A DNA stretch of 64,000 nucleotides from Sphingobium sp. YR768 (GCF_900111125.1 NZ_FOGE01000017.1:1-64000), one strand, 5' to 3'. Shown: positions 8,547 through 17,401, counted from the stretch's first letter. The notes: generated from the sequence alone by a model not told the origin. Program-made: numbers and translations.

Positions 8547-9404
8547 ATGAAATTCGTTCGTTTCGGCCAGCGTGGCCAGGAAAAGCCCGGCGTCATCGAC
8601 AGCGACGGCAATATCCGCGACCTGTCGGGTATCGTGTCCGATCTGACCATCGAAAGCCTCGCCGCCGCCAAGGCTGCCGATATCGCCTCGCTCCCGATCG
8701 TCGAGGGCGAACCGCGCTACGGCGTGCCGGTCAAGGGCATCGGCAAGATCGTCGCCATCGGCCTCAATTATGAGGATCATGCGATCGAATCGAACCTGCC
8801 GATCCCGACCGAACCGATGATGTTCATGAAGGCGCTGTCCTCGCTCAACGGCCCGAACGACGAAGTCGTGCTGCCCAAGAACAGCACCCATGGCGACTGG
8901 GAAGTCGAACTGGGCGTCGTCATCGGCGAAACCTGCCGCTTCGTCAGCGAAGAGGACGCCCTGTCGAAGGTCGCGGGCTACACCCTGGTCAACGACGTGT
9001 CGGAACGCTTCAACCAGAAGCAGCGCGGCACCCAGTGGAGCAAGGGCAAGGGGCATGACACTTTCTGCCCGGTCGGCCCCTGGCTGGTGACGGCCGATGA
9101 AGTCGGCGATCCGCAGAATCTCGACATGTATCTGAACGTTAATGGCGAGCGGATGCAGACCGGCAACACGAAGACGATGATCTTCAACGTCGCCCAGCTC
9201 ATCTCCTATGTCAGCGAATATATCACCCTCTATCCGGGCGACCTGATGATCACCGGCACCCCGCCGGGCGTGGGGGAAGGCAAGAAGCCAGAAGCCATTT
9301 ACCTCAAGGCCGGCGACGTCATGGAACTGGGCATCGAAAAGCTCGGCGTCCAGACGCAGAATGTGTCGGAATGGCGGCACCTCGGCGACGTGGTGCTCGG
9401 ATGA
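8547..9404 (+). CDS. L-2,4-diketo-3-deoxyrhamnonate hydrolase (FAH family; LRA6-like)
   Basis: This fumarylacetoacetate-hydrolase-family enzyme is expected to split L-2,4-diketo-3-deoxyrhamnonate into pyruvate and L-lactate. The 285 residues carry the family metal site ('DWEVELGVVIGE', Glu pair), 'GLNYEDHAIESNLPIP', 'YTLVNDVSERFNQ' and the C-terminal 'GDLMITGTPPGVG'. The gene starts 21 bases after rhamnonate dehydratase, and its stop overlaps the next start as ATGA (9401-9404). Flanking by a dehydratase and an SDR is the order expected for the C-C hydrolase branch of rhamnose catabolism. FAH proteins vary in substrate, so the exact reaction rests on context. Confidence 0.88.
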   Translation: MKFVRFGQRGQEKPGVIDSDGNIRDLSGIVSDLTIESLAAAKAADIASLPIVEGEPRYGVPVKGIGKIVAIGLNYEDHAIESNLPIPTEPMMFMKALSSLNGPNDEVVLPKNSTHGDWEVELGVVIGETCRFVSEEDALSKVAGYTLVNDVSERFNQKQRGTQWSKGKGHDTFCPVGPWLVTADEVGDPQNLDMYLNVNGERMQTGNTKTMIFNVAQLISYVSEYITLYPGDLMITGTPPGVGEGKKPEAIYLKAGDVMELGIEKLGVQTQNVSEWRHLGDVVLG

Positions 9405-10150
9405 GCGTCTATGCCGGCCGTTTCGCGGGCCGTAACGCGATCATCACCGGCGGCGCGTCGGGCCTCGGCAAGCAGGTCGCCGCGCGCATCGTCGCCGAAG
9501 GCGGTCAGGTGGCGCTCTGGGATCTCAATCCCGAATCGCTCGCCGCCACGAAGGAAGAAGTCGGCGCGGCTCATGTCGTTGCACTCGACGTCAGCGACTA
9601 TGCCGCCGTCGCCGCAGCGGCCAAGGAAACGGCCGCAGCCCTCGGCAAGGTCGATATCCTGATCTGCTCGGCCGGCATCACCGGCGCCACGGCAACGGTG
9701 TGGGACTATCCGGTGGACAGTTTCCAGCGGGTGATCGACATCAACCTCAACGGCCTCTTCTACTGCAACCGGGAAGTCGCGCCCTTCCTGCTCGAAAACG
9801 GCTATGGCCGGATCGTCAACCTCGCCTCGGTCGCAGGCAAGGAAGGCAATCCCAACGCCAGCGCCTATTCGGCGAGCAAGGCGGGCGTGATCGGCTTCAC
9901 CAAGAGTCTCGGCAAGGAACTGGCCGGCAAGGGCGTCATCGCCAACGCGCTGACCCCCGCCACCTTCGAAAGCCCGATCCTGGCCCAGCTTCCCCAGAGC
10001 CAGGTCGATTATATGCGCTCGAAAATCCCGATGGGCCGCCTTGGCCTGATCGAGGAATCGGCCGCCATGGTCTGCTTCATGGCCAGCGAGGAATGCAGCT
10101 TCACCACCGCGTCGACGTTCGACACGTCGGGCGGCCGCACCACCTTCTAA
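9401..10150 (+). CDS. 2-keto-3-deoxy-L-rhamnonate 4-dehydrogenase (SDR; LRA5-like)
   Basis: This short-chain dehydrogenase probably oxidises C4 of 2-keto-3-deoxy-L-rhamnonate, giving the diketo acid cut by the preceding FAH enzyme. At 249 residues it shows 'TGGASGLGKQ' near residue 17, 'CSAGITG' near 88, the active serine in 'NLASVAGKEG' and 'YSASKAG'. The final block 'TASTFDTSGGRTTF' is characteristic of this branch. The ATG at 9401 overlaps the upstream stop as ATGA, so the earlier in-frame ATG at 9371 inside the FAH gene is not used here. It is only moderately similar to the SDR at 5538-6302, consistent with a different step. Confidence 0.87.
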   Translation: MSVYAGRFAGRNAIITGGASGLGKQVAARIVAEGGQVALWDLNPESLAATKEEVGAAHVVALDVSDYAAVAAAAKETAAALGKVDILICSAGITGATATVWDYPVDSFQRVIDINLNGLFYCNREVAPFLLENGYGRIVNLASVAGKEGNPNASAYSASKAGVIGFTKSLGKELAGKGVIANALTPATFESPILAQLPQSQVDYMRSKIPMGRLGLIEESAAMVCFMASEECSFTTASTFDTSGGRTTF

Positions 10151-10210
10151 CCAAAGTTGCGCGGCGCGACCGGCCAAAAAGAGCCGGAGCGCCGCTAAAC
10201 ATCCTACCTC

Positions 10211-10303
10211 CGTTCGGGCTGAGCGAAGTCGAAGCCCCCGCCTGAGCATGGCGAAGGCTTCGACTTCGCTCAGCCAGCCCTTCGACAGGCTCAGGGCGAA
10301 CGG
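10211..10303. repeat. Dispersed inverted repeat (GGGCTGAGCGAAGTCGAAGCC type)
   Basis: The arms 10216-10236 and 10256-10275 are inverted copies of GGCTGAGCGAAGTCGAAGCC. They are followed by the related unit CCCTTCGACAGGCTCAGGGC at 10278-10297. Relatives lie at 47978-48003 and 53281-53352. It separates the first three from the last four genes of the rhamnose operon and could give an mRNA hairpin that changes their relative expression. Confidence 0.8.
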
Positions 10304-10329
10304 ACTTTATGTTTCTGGAGAGGATAGCC

Positions 10330-11232
10330 ATGATCCCCTTTGTCGACGCCCATATCCATCTGTGGGATCTCAAGCATATCCGCTACGACTGGCTCAGCGC
10401 ACCCTTTTCGGACGACGGGCCGAACGGCAGCGTCGAATCCATCGCCCATGATTATGGCGTCGCCCAATATCGCGCCGATCTTGCCCGCTGGAATGTCGTG
10501 GGCGCCGTCCATGTCGACGCTGGCGCCGCAGCGGACAGCGCACTGCGCGAAACCCAGTGGCTCGACGGCCTCGCCCAGATCGAAGGCTTGCCCACCGGCT
10601 TCGTCGCCTTCGCCGCGCTCAATGACCCGGATGTCGATGCCCTGCTCGCCGCGCAGGCCGCCCATCCCCGCGTCAAGGGCATCCGCCATATCATCAACTG
10701 GCATGCCGACCCGAAGCGCAGCTACACGCCCGCCGACCTGACCGTCGATCCCCAATGGCAGGCCGGCTATGCCCTGCTCGCCAAACATGGCCTGTCCTTC
10801 GACCTGCAATGCTATCCCGGCCAGATGCCGGGCCTCGCCACGCTGATCGCCCGTCATCCCGATATCCCGGTCATCATCAACCATATGGGCATGCCGGTCC
10901 TGACCGATCCCGATGGCCTCGATGACTGGCGCCGGGGCATGAAGGCGCTCGCCGCGCTGCCCCATGTCGCAGTCAAGCTGTCGGGCATGGGCTTCATCCG
11001 CCGCGACTGGACCCGCGAGACGATCGAACCGCTGGTCCGCGAAACCATCGACCTGTTCGGCGTGGACCGCTGCGCCTTCGCCAGCGACACGCCGACCGAC
11101 AAGCTGTTCGGCTCCATCGACCGCTACATGGAAAGCTATCACGCCATCGTCGCGGATTTTCCGGAAGCCGACCGCCGCGCATTCTTCGCCGGCAATGCCA
11201 ATCGCCTCTATCGTCTGGGACTCGACCTATGA
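10330..11232 (+). CDS. L-rhamnono-lactonase-like amidohydrolase (COG3618 type)
   Basis: This metal-dependent hydrolase probably opens L-rhamnono-1,4-lactone to L-rhamnonate. The 300-residue TIM-barrel frame begins 'MIPFVDAHIHLWDL', the His-x-His metal motif of amidohydrolase family 2. It continues with 'VKGIRHIINWH', 'INHMGMP' and 'FASDTPTDKLFGS' (the conserved aspartate). ATG 10330 is preferred over 10309 because GGAGAGGA precedes it and the motif then sits at the N-terminus, as usual. The stop overlaps rhaT as ATGA. Rhamnose specificity is inferred from the neighbours, since no other lactonase is in the locus. Confidence 0.85.
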   Translation: MIPFVDAHIHLWDLKHIRYDWLSAPFSDDGPNGSVESIAHDYGVAQYRADLARWNVVGAVHVDAGAAADSALRETQWLDGLAQIEGLPTGFVAFAALNDPDVDALLAAQAAHPRVKGIRHIINWHADPKRSYTPADLTVDPQWQAGYALLAKHGLSFDLQCYPGQMPGLATLIARHPDIPVIINHMGMPVLTDPDGLDDWRRGMKALAALPHVAVKLSGMGFIRRDWTRETIEPLVRETIDLFGVDRCAFASDTPTDKLFGSIDRYMESYHAIVADFPEADRRAFFAGNANRLYRLGLDL

Positions 11233-12293
11233 TCGCCAATCCACTGCTCGGCGTGCTGTTCCACTGGCTGGGCGGCCTTGCCTCGGCCAGCTTCTATGTC
11301 CCCTTCCGCGGCGTCAAACGCTGGAACTGGGAGATTTTCTGGATCACCGGCGGCATCTTCTCCTGGGTGGTCGCGCCCTGGTTTTTCGCCTCGGTCCAGA
11401 CCCAGGACCTGATGGGCGTGATGCGGCAGGTGCCGTCTTCCGTCGTCGGCTGGTGCGTCTTCTTCGGTTTCCTCTGGGGCTTTGGCGGCCTGACCTATGG
11501 CCTCACCATGCGCTATCTCGGCCTGTCGCTGGGCATGGCGGTGGTGCTGGGCCTGTGCACCGTTTTCGGCACGCTGATCCCGCCGATCTTCGACGGCACC
11601 TTCATGACGGAGATTGCCGGCACGACCCATGGCCAGATCGTGCTGCTCGGCCTTGCCGTCACCCTGCTGGGCATCATCGTCGTGGCCATGGCCGGCGCGC
11701 GCAAGGATGAAGCGCTCTCCCCGCAGCAAAAGGCCGCTGCCGTCGCCGAGTTCGATTTCAGGAAGGGCATCGCCGTCGCCATCTTTTCCGGCATCATGTC
11801 CTCCTGCTTCGCCTTCGGTCTGGCGGCGGGACAGCCGGTCAACGAACTCAGCCGCGCGGCGGGCACCGGGCCGCTCTGGGTCGGCCTGCCCACCTTGTGC
11901 ATCGTCATGTTCGGCGGCCTCATCACCAACGCGCTCTGGTGCGCCTGGCTGATCGTGAAGAACCGGTCGGCCGGCCAGTGGATCGGCGCGCCCGACGCAT
12001 CGGGCCAGCGCCCGAAATTGCTGCCCAACTTCCTGCTCTGCGCGCTCGCCGGCACCGCCTGGTATTTCCAGTTCTTCTTCTACACGATGGGCGAAAGCCA
12101 GATGGGCCGTTTCGGCTTTTCCAGCTGGACGCTCCACATGGCATCGATCATCATCTTCGGCACCCTCTGGGGCTTCGCCTTCCGCGAGTGGAAGGATGCC
12201 GCCCCGGCCGTCCGCCGCATGGTGTGGACCGGCGTCGGCCTTCTGGTCTTCGCCACCATCATCATCGGCTATGGCAACCGGCTGGCGGTGTGA
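11229..12293 (+). CDS. rhaT: L-rhamnose-proton symporter RhaT
   Basis: RhaT imports L-rhamnose across the inner membrane with a proton. The 354-residue protein has about ten hydrophobic helices and the RhaT landmarks 'GGLASASFYVPFRGVKRWNW', 'GGIFSWVVAPW', 'GLTYGLTMRYLGLSLGMAV', 'GTLIPPIF', 'FGGLITNALWC' and 'YTMGESQMG'. It begins inside the lactonase stop (ATGA) and ends at 12293, sharing its last base with the GH43 start (TGATG). The transporter, periplasmic hydrolases and catabolic enzymes thus form one coupled operon. Confidence 0.95.
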   Translation: MIANPLLGVLFHWLGGLASASFYVPFRGVKRWNWEIFWITGGIFSWVVAPWFFASVQTQDLMGVMRQVPSSVVGWCVFFGFLWGFGGLTYGLTMRYLGLSLGMAVVLGLCTVFGTLIPPIFDGTFMTEIAGTTHGQIVLLGLAVTLLGIIVVAMAGARKDEALSPQQKAAAVAEFDFRKGIAVAIFSGIMSSCFAFGLAAGQPVNELSRAAGTGPLWVGLPTLCIVMFGGLITNALWCAWLIVKNRSAGQWIGAPDASGQRPKLLPNFLLCALAGTAWYFQFFFYTMGESQMGRFGFSSWTLHMASIIIFGTLWGFAFREWKDAAPAVRRMVWTGVGLLVFATIIIGYGNRLAV

Positions 12294-13333
12294 TGCGCCG
12301 CCTTCTGCTCGCCCTGCTGCTGGCATGGACAGTCCCGGCCGGGGCGACGCAAGCGCCCTTGCTGACATCGCATCTGCGCATCCACGATCCCTGGATCGTC
12401 GCGGAGGAAAGCGCGAAGACCTACTGGCTCTTCTCGAAGAACGACCCGGCCGTCACCGGCGACCAGCGGCTTGGCATCATGGCCTATGCCAGCACCGACC
12501 TTGCCCATTGGCGCAAACCAAAGCTGGTCTTCGCCTTGCCCGAATCCAGTTGGGCCAATGAGGGCGGCTGGGCGCCCGAAGTCCAGCAGTGGAAGGGCCG
12601 CTGGTATCTGTTCGCGACCTTCCACAATGACAAGGCGCTGATCACCGCCACCGGCAAGCGCCCGCTCTACCGCCGCGCGACCCTGCTGGCGGTGGCCGAT
12701 CGGGTCGATGGCCCCTACACATTGATCCACAGCGGCGACCCCGTCACCCCGCCCGGCGACATGACCCTCGACGGCACCCTGCATGTCGATCCTGCGGGCA
12801 AGCCATGGATGGTCTATGCCCATGAATGGATGCAGATGGGTGTCGGCACGATCGAAGCACTTCCGCTCAAGGACGATCTCTCGCCCGCCGGTCCGCCGCA
12901 ATTGCTGTTCCGCGCCAATGAAGCCGACTGGGTCATCGGCCAGAAACAGCCCGAAGGCGAAACCGGCTATGTCACCGACGGCCCCGAACTCTTCCGCACC
13001 AAGACCGGCACCCTGCTGATGCTCTGGTCCAGCTGGGGCAAGGGCGGCTATGTTCAGGCGCAGGCGCGCTCGAAGAGCGGGACACTGGCCGGCCCCTGGG
13101 AACAGCTTGGCCCGCTGGTCGAGCAGGATAGCGGCCATGGCATGCTCTTCCGCACCTTCGACGGGCGGCTGATGCTGGTGCTGCATCGCCCGTTCAAGCG
13201 TGCGCTGGCGAAATTCTACGAGATGCGCGACGCGGGCGACCGGCTGGAAGTCATGCGCGAAGCGGTCGAGCTGGATGGCGAGGCCTATCCCACCCATGGC
13301 TGCCCTATGGAGACAAAAGATGCTGGCTGCTGA
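12293..13333 (+). CDS. Secreted GH43-family glycoside hydrolase
   Basis: This five-bladed beta-propeller hydrolase of the GH43 type probably trims arabinose or galactose residues from pectin side chains. The 346-residue protein starts with a signal peptide (MRRLLLALLLAWTVPAGATQ). It shows a catalytic Asp in 'LRIHDPWIV' near residue 32, the middle 'DGTLHVDPAGKPWMVY' strand with the pKa-modulating Asp, and the acid Glu in 'VTDGPELFRTKTG'. ATG 12293 overlaps the rhaT stop by one base. It lies between the rhamnose transporter and an esterase gene. The GH43 subfamily and exact bond cannot be read here. Confidence 0.82.
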   Translation: MRRLLLALLLAWTVPAGATQAPLLTSHLRIHDPWIVAEESAKTYWLFSKNDPAVTGDQRLGIMAYASTDLAHWRKPKLVFALPESSWANEGGWAPEVQQWKGRWYLFATFHNDKALITATGKRPLYRRATLLAVADRVDGPYTLIHSGDPVTPPGDMTLDGTLHVDPAGKPWMVYAHEWMQMGVGTIEALPLKDDLSPAGPPQLLFRANEADWVIGQKQPEGETGYVTDGPELFRTKTGTLLMLWSSWGKGGYVQAQARSKSGTLAGPWEQLGPLVEQDSGHGMLFRTFDGRLMLVLHRPFKRALAKFYEMRDAGDRLEVMREAVELDGEAYPTHGCPMETKDAGC

Positions 13334-14138
13334 TCTGGTCTGGCCGCTGCATGGCGCGCCAACGGGCGCCTTCACGCTGGAGGATGCGGCGGCCTTGCCC
13401 GAACAGGCCGTCGTCACCGCCGTCGATCGCCCGGTCCTGCTCGGCTACGCCCCCGAGACGCCCAATGGGCGCGCCATGCTGATTCTCGGCGGCGGCGGCT
13501 ATACCGCGCTGATGGCGGGGCGGGAGGGGGTGCAGGTCGCCCGCTGGCTGACCGCGCTCGGCTATCACGCCTTTGTCCTGATCCACCGCTTCCCCCATAA
13601 AGGCACCGGGCCCTCCGCTCCGCTGGACGATGCGCTGGCGGCGATGGCGATGATCCGCGCCAGCGGCCTTGGCGAAGCAGGCGTCGGCGTGGTCGGCCTG
13701 TCCTCGGGCGGTCATCTCGCCGCCTGCCTGATCGCCGATTATCCGGCGGCATGGGGCCACGCACAGCCACGGTGCCCGGACGTGCTGGTCGTGGGCTATG
13801 CCCCCATCTCCACCAATGCGAAGGGGCGGACGATCATCCCGGACAAACCGCCGCTGCCACCGCTGGAAAAGCAGGCCCTCTATGATGCGCTCCAGCCCGA
13901 CGCCCAGCTTCTGCCCGCCCCGCCGCCAACTTTCATCGCCTATGCCGGCAATGACCCGGTCGTGCCGGTGGCCAACGCCCATCGCCTGCACGATGCCCTG
14001 AAAGCCGCAGGGGCCAGCCCCGAACTCCACATCTTCGCCGACGCCCCGCACGGCTTCGCGCTCGATACGCCGGACCTGCCGGTATCGCTCTGGCCCCGCC
14101 TGTGCGAAGCCTGGTTACGGCAGGTGGGATTTCTCTAG
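13320..14138 (+). CDS. Alpha/beta-hydrolase esterase (acetylesterase-like)
   Basis: The 272-residue protein is an alpha/beta hydrolase of the BD-FAE type. It has 'LGGGGYTALMAGREG' as oxyanion block, nucleophile elbow 'GLSSGGHLAAC', acid 'GNDPVVPV' and histidine 'DAPHGFALD'. The ATG at 13320 has GGAG 7 bases upstream and lies 14 bases inside the end of the GH43 gene. No signal peptide is obvious, unlike the esterase at 3630-4622, so it may work in the cytoplasm on imported acetylated sugars. It is the last gene of the rightward operon and ends 4 bases before the convergent LacI gene. Substrate is inferred. Confidence 0.78.
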   Translation: MLAADLVWPLHGAPTGAFTLEDAAALPEQAVVTAVDRPVLLGYAPETPNGRAMLILGGGGYTALMAGREGVQVARWLTALGYHAFVLIHRFPHKGTGPSAPLDDALAAMAMIRASGLGEAGVGVVGLSSGGHLAACLIADYPAAWGHAQPRCPDVLVVGYAPISTNAKGRTIIPDKPPLPPLEKQALYDALQPDAQLLPAPPPTFIAYAGNDPVVPVANAHRLHDALKAAGASPELHIFADAPHGFALDTPDLPVSLWPRLCEAWLRQVGFL

Positions 14139-14142
14139 ACGC

Positions 14143-15192
14143 TCAATGCCGCGCCGGCACCGCGTCCGACTGGCGACGGATCAGCTGATAATCCAGCTTC
14201 ACCTTGCCGATAATGTCGCCCGCGCCATCCTCCCGGTTGCGGAACCGCATCGCCAGCAGGCCGATCGCCTCCCGGCTCATGTCGCGGATCGGCTGGCGGA
14301 TGGTGGTCAGCGCCGGCCAGATCGCGGCGGCCAGCGGCGTATCGTCAAAGCCGCAAATGCTGATTTCCGCCGGCACGTTGATCTTGCGCTGATGCGCGAC
14401 GGTGATCGCGGCCGCGGCCATATCGTCATTGCAGGCGAAGATGGCGGTCGGCCGCGCCTCCAGCCCCATCAATTGCTCCGCCGCATCCAGCCCCGACCGA
14501 TAGCTATAGTCGCCCGGCACGATCAGCTGCGCGTCCAGTTCCAGCCCATGGTGAATCAGCGCGTCGCGAAACCCCTGCAATCGCCGCGCGCTCGACCGGT
14601 GGCGGGGATTGCCCTCGATGAAACCGATCCGCTGATGCCCCAGCTCGATCAGGTGCCTGGTCAAATCATAGGCGGCATGGCGGTCGTCGGTGCCCACGGT
14701 CAGCATGTCCGGCCCGTCATGGTCCGGCGCGATCGCGACGATGGCGATGTCGCGCGCCCGCAGCCCCTCGATCAGTTCCGCCCAGTCGCACAGCGGCGGC
14801 GGCAGGATCACGCCCGCCACATGGCCATGGGCGACCTGATCGACGATTTCCTGCGCGAAGGCGCCCGGCGCGCATTGCTCGACCACCAGATGCAGGTGCC
14901 GTTGCGGCGCTTCGCTCAGCGCCCCCAGCAACAATTCGCCCAGATAGGCCGAAGTCGTGCTGTTGCTGTGCAACAGGGCGACCCGGTGCTGCGCGCTGCC
15001 GGCCAGCGCCCGGGCGGAGGCATTGGGGATATAGCCCAGTTCCTTGACCGCCAGTTCCACCGCCCGCTGCGCCTTGGCGCTGACCAGCGCCTTGCCGTTG
15101 ATCGCGCGCGACGCGGTCATGATCGACACGCCGGCGCGGGCGGCGACCTCCTTGATCGTGGGGGGCTTTTTCTTCGGGTCGCTCTTCTGCAT
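14143..15192 (-). CDS. LacI-family transcriptional regulator
   Basis: The 349-residue repressor has an N-terminal LacI helix-turn-helix, 'TIKEVAARAGVSIMTASRAI', and the hinge-helix 'SARALAG'. A periplasmic-binding-protein-like sugar-sensing domain follows ('GFIEGNPRHRSSARRLQGF', 'ICGFDDTPLAAAIWPALTTI'). ATG 15192 is chosen for the GGGAGG upstream; an ATG 10 codons earlier lacks one. It follows the GH43 gene by 45 bases in the same direction and may be the last gene of the symporter operon. It probably senses a pectin-derived sugar. Its operator was not identified; the palindromes in the locus lack the central CG typical of LacI sites. Confidence 0.88.
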   Translation of the reverse strand: MQKSDPKKKPPTIKEVAARAGVSIMTASRAINGKALVSAKAQRAVELAVKELGYIPNASARALAGSAQHRVALLHSNSTTSAYLGELLLGALSEAPQRHLHLVVEQCAPGAFAQEIVDQVAHGHVAGVILPPPLCDWAELIEGLRARDIAIVAIAPDHDGPDMLTVGTDDRHAAYDLTRHLIELGHQRIGFIEGNPRHRSSARRLQGFRDALIHHGLELDAQLIVPGDYSYRSGLDAAEQLMGLEARPTAIFACNDDMAAAAITVAHQRKINVPAEISICGFDDTPLAAAIWPALTTIRQPIRDMSREAIGLLAMRFRNREDGAGDIIGKVKLDYQLIRRQSDAVPARH

Positions 15193-15237
15193 CCCCACCT
15201 CCCTAGCCGCTTTTACAGCCAAGGAAAATCGGGTGAT

Positions 15238-16203
15238 TCAGGGGATCAGGCGAACATGGGTCGGCGTCTCGCGATCGACGCTGATGACGCCATCCTTCTC
15301 CGTCAGTTCGGCTATTTGCAGTACGCTGCGCCGCTTCCAGTCGGGATTGGCTTTCGCCTCCTCCTCGCCCTCCTGATGGACGAAATAGAGAATATAGGCG
15401 CGCTTGCCCGCCACGATGATGTCGGGATGCTGCCCCTTCGCCCGGTCGGTCGGCTGTAAGCCCGGCGTCGCAAGAATATGCCCCGGCTGCGTCGTCCAAT
15501 GTTCGCCATCGTCGGACCGCATCACCAGCAATCCCTTCCACGCATCGGAAATCAGCCAGTATCGCCCCTTCCATCGAAAAGCCTTTGGCCCTTCGCCCGG
15601 CGTCTGGGTCAGCCGTTGTCCGACCGTCCAGTGGATCAGGTCCGGGCTGTCGGCGGTGACGATCGCCTTATTCTGCTGCTCATCGTTGAAGAACAGGCGA
15701 TACCCACCTTTAGGCAGCGCCAGCACGCTCGCGTCGATCACCCGGTCGGACCCCAGCTCCAGCCGCGCGCCACAGGTCCATTGTTTCAGGTCCGGGCTGG
15801 TCAGATGAACGATGAAGCGCGGCGCGTTCCAGTCGCGATAGATGCCCGGCACCACCGTCAGCCACATATGCCATTGGCCCGCCAGCCACTGCACTTCGGG
15901 CGCCCACAGCGTCTCGCCGGTGCAGGTCTTGGGAATATCGGCCGTCCTGCCATAAGACCAGTGCGCGCCATCCTTCGACTGCGCCACGCCGATCGCGGTG
16001 CCATGCACCCAGCGCACATCCTTGGCATCGTCCATCGGCAAATCGGCGCGCCGGTTGGTGTAGAACATCACCCATTCGCCCGTCTTGCGATCCCGCACGG
16101 TGGAGGCGTCGGCCGCCCCGTCATGCACCGGATCGCGGAACAGCGGCTTGGGCGCGATCGGGCCACCGGCCGCTGCCGCCATCATCAGCAGCGCCGTGAT
16201 CAT
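15238..16203 (-). CDS. GH43-like glycoside hydrolase (beta-propeller)
   Basis: The 321-residue protein has a short signal-like N-terminus (MITALLMMAAAAGG) and a GH43-type propeller. Recognisable elements are 'FRDPVHDGAADASTVRD' with a candidate nucleophilic aspartate, 'GETLWAPEVQWLAGQWHMW', 'VIDASVLALPKGGYRLFFND' and 'GEGPKAFRWKGRYWL' with a candidate acid glutamate. It starts inside the GDSL gene's stop (ATGA, 16200-16203) and belongs to the symporter operon. It is not close to the GH43 at 12293-13333, suggesting a different subfamily and linkage. GH117-like enzymes have a similar fold and are an alternative. Confidence 0.75.
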   Translation of the reverse strand: MITALLMMAAAAGGPIAPKPLFRDPVHDGAADASTVRDRKTGEWVMFYTNRRADLPMDDAKDVRWVHGTAIGVAQSKDGAHWSYGRTADIPKTCTGETLWAPEVQWLAGQWHMWLTVVPGIYRDWNAPRFIVHLTSPDLKQWTCGARLELGSDRVIDASVLALPKGGYRLFFNDEQQNKAIVTADSPDLIHWTVGQRLTQTPGEGPKAFRWKGRYWLISDAWKGLLVMRSDDGEHWTTQPGHILATPGLQPTDRAKGQHPDIIVAGKRAYILYFVHQEGEEEAKANPDWKRRSVLQIAELTEKDGVISVDRETPTHVRLIP

Positions 16204-17387
16204 CGCAGCAGCCCCAGGTCGACCGCATCGGCCATCATGCGGAAACCCGCATCATTGGGATGCAGCGCATCCCCCACATCATAGGGCTTGGCCATGCGCG
16301 CCGGATCGGCCGGATCGGCCACCGCCTTCGCCAGATCGACATGGCCATCGGCTTCCTTGGTGCTGCGGATCCAGTCATTGACCGCGATCCGCACCGCCTC
16401 GCCCTGTTCGCTCCAGTAACCGGCCCCCTTATAGGGCAGGATCGTCGCCAATATCACCTTCACGCCCCGATCATGCGCCCGCGCGATCATCTGGCGATAG
16501 GCGCCGATCAGCTCGTCGCGCGTCGGGATCGGCCGTTGCTGGGCAAAGGCGCTGCCAATGTCATTGACGCCCTCCAATATCACCACATGGGTCACGCCCG
16601 GCACCGCCAGCACATCGCTGTCGTATCGGGCGAGGGCGTTGTTCCCATCGCCTTCGGACAGCAGCCGGTTGGCACTGATCCCGGCATTGGCCACCCCCAC
16701 GGATCGCCGTCCGGCCTTTTGCAAACGCTCCGCCAGCAGGTCCGGCCAGCGCCGGTTGCTGTCAGGCGTTGCTCGCACGCCATCGGTGATCGAATCGCCC
16801 AGCGTGACGATGGTCGTCCCGGCCTTGCGATTATCCACCTCGACACCCGACAATATGATGCGCGGGCCGATGATCGTCGGCGCGTTCAGGCTGGTCGCCC
16901 CGCTCTGGTCGCCCGGCGCGGTCCAGCCGGTCGCGGCGGAATAGCTGTGCACCGTCGCATCCGGCGCGCCTTGCGGCAGGTGGATGCTGATGGTCAGGCG
17001 GGTCAGCGGCTTCACCGGCATGGCGATCGGATCGCTCAGCATCGGCGCGCGCGTCGGCACGGTCGCGCCCTGCGCCCCGTTGAAGGTCACGACATGGTCC
17101 GACCCCGGCAGGATCGCGCCATCCTCGCCCGCCAGCGCGACATGCACCGCGCCCAGCAGCAGCGGCTGGGTCGACATTTCGTTCGACAGGCGCAGCCGGA
17201 TGCGCGTCCCGCCGCTGCTGATCCGCACCACCTGCCGCAGCGTGCGGTCCTTGAGGTCAGGCCGCTTGTCGACCGGCGCCTTCGATGCCAGCGGCGCCGC
17301 CATCCAGCTACGCGACCAGCCTTCCGCCTGCACCGGCGCAGCGGCCAGCGCCAACAGCATCACCACCGGTCCCGCCATAGTCCGCAT
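16200..17387 (-). CDS. Secreted SGNH/GDSL hydrolase (esterase)
   Basis: From ATG 17387 the protein has 395 residues: a signal peptide ending near 'AAPVQA', an N-terminal beta-rich domain (about 25-185) and an SGNH catalytic domain. Block I is 'VTLGDSITDGVRA', block III 'ILEGVNDIGSAF' and block V 'DALHPNDAGF', so Ser, Asn, Asp and His are all present. Another start at 17405 overlaps the symporter stop as ATGA; 17387 is preferred for the GGGAG nine bases upstream and a cleaner leader. It resembles XynE-like esterases and probably deacetylates pectic or hemicellulosic oligosaccharides. Substrate is unproven. Confidence 0.8.
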   Translation of the reverse strand: MRTMAGPVVMLLALAAAPVQAEGWSRSWMAAPLASKAPVDKRPDLKDRTLRQVVRISSGGTRIRLRLSNEMSTQPLLLGAVHVALAGEDGAILPGSDHVVTFNGAQGATVPTRAPMLSDPIAMPVKPLTRLTISIHLPQGAPDATVHSYSAATGWTAPGDQSGATSLNAPTIIGPRIILSGVEVDNRKAGTTIVTLGDSITDGVRATPDSNRRWPDLLAERLQKAGRRSVGVANAGISANRLLSEGDGNNALARYDSDVLAVPGVTHVVILEGVNDIGSAFAQQRPIPTRDELIGAYRQMIARAHDRGVKVILATILPYKGAGYWSEQGEAVRIAVNDWIRSTKEADGHVDLAKAVADPADPARMAKPYDVGDALHPNDAGFRMMADAVDLGLLR

Positions 17388-17401
17388 CACGCCCGTCTCC
17401 C

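Noticed and set aside
6927..9380. 817-codon minus-strand frame across rhamnonate dehydratase and the FAH hydrolase
   Set aside because: Both plus-strand proteins match known families along their full length; the minus frame also runs into the IclR gene out of frame.
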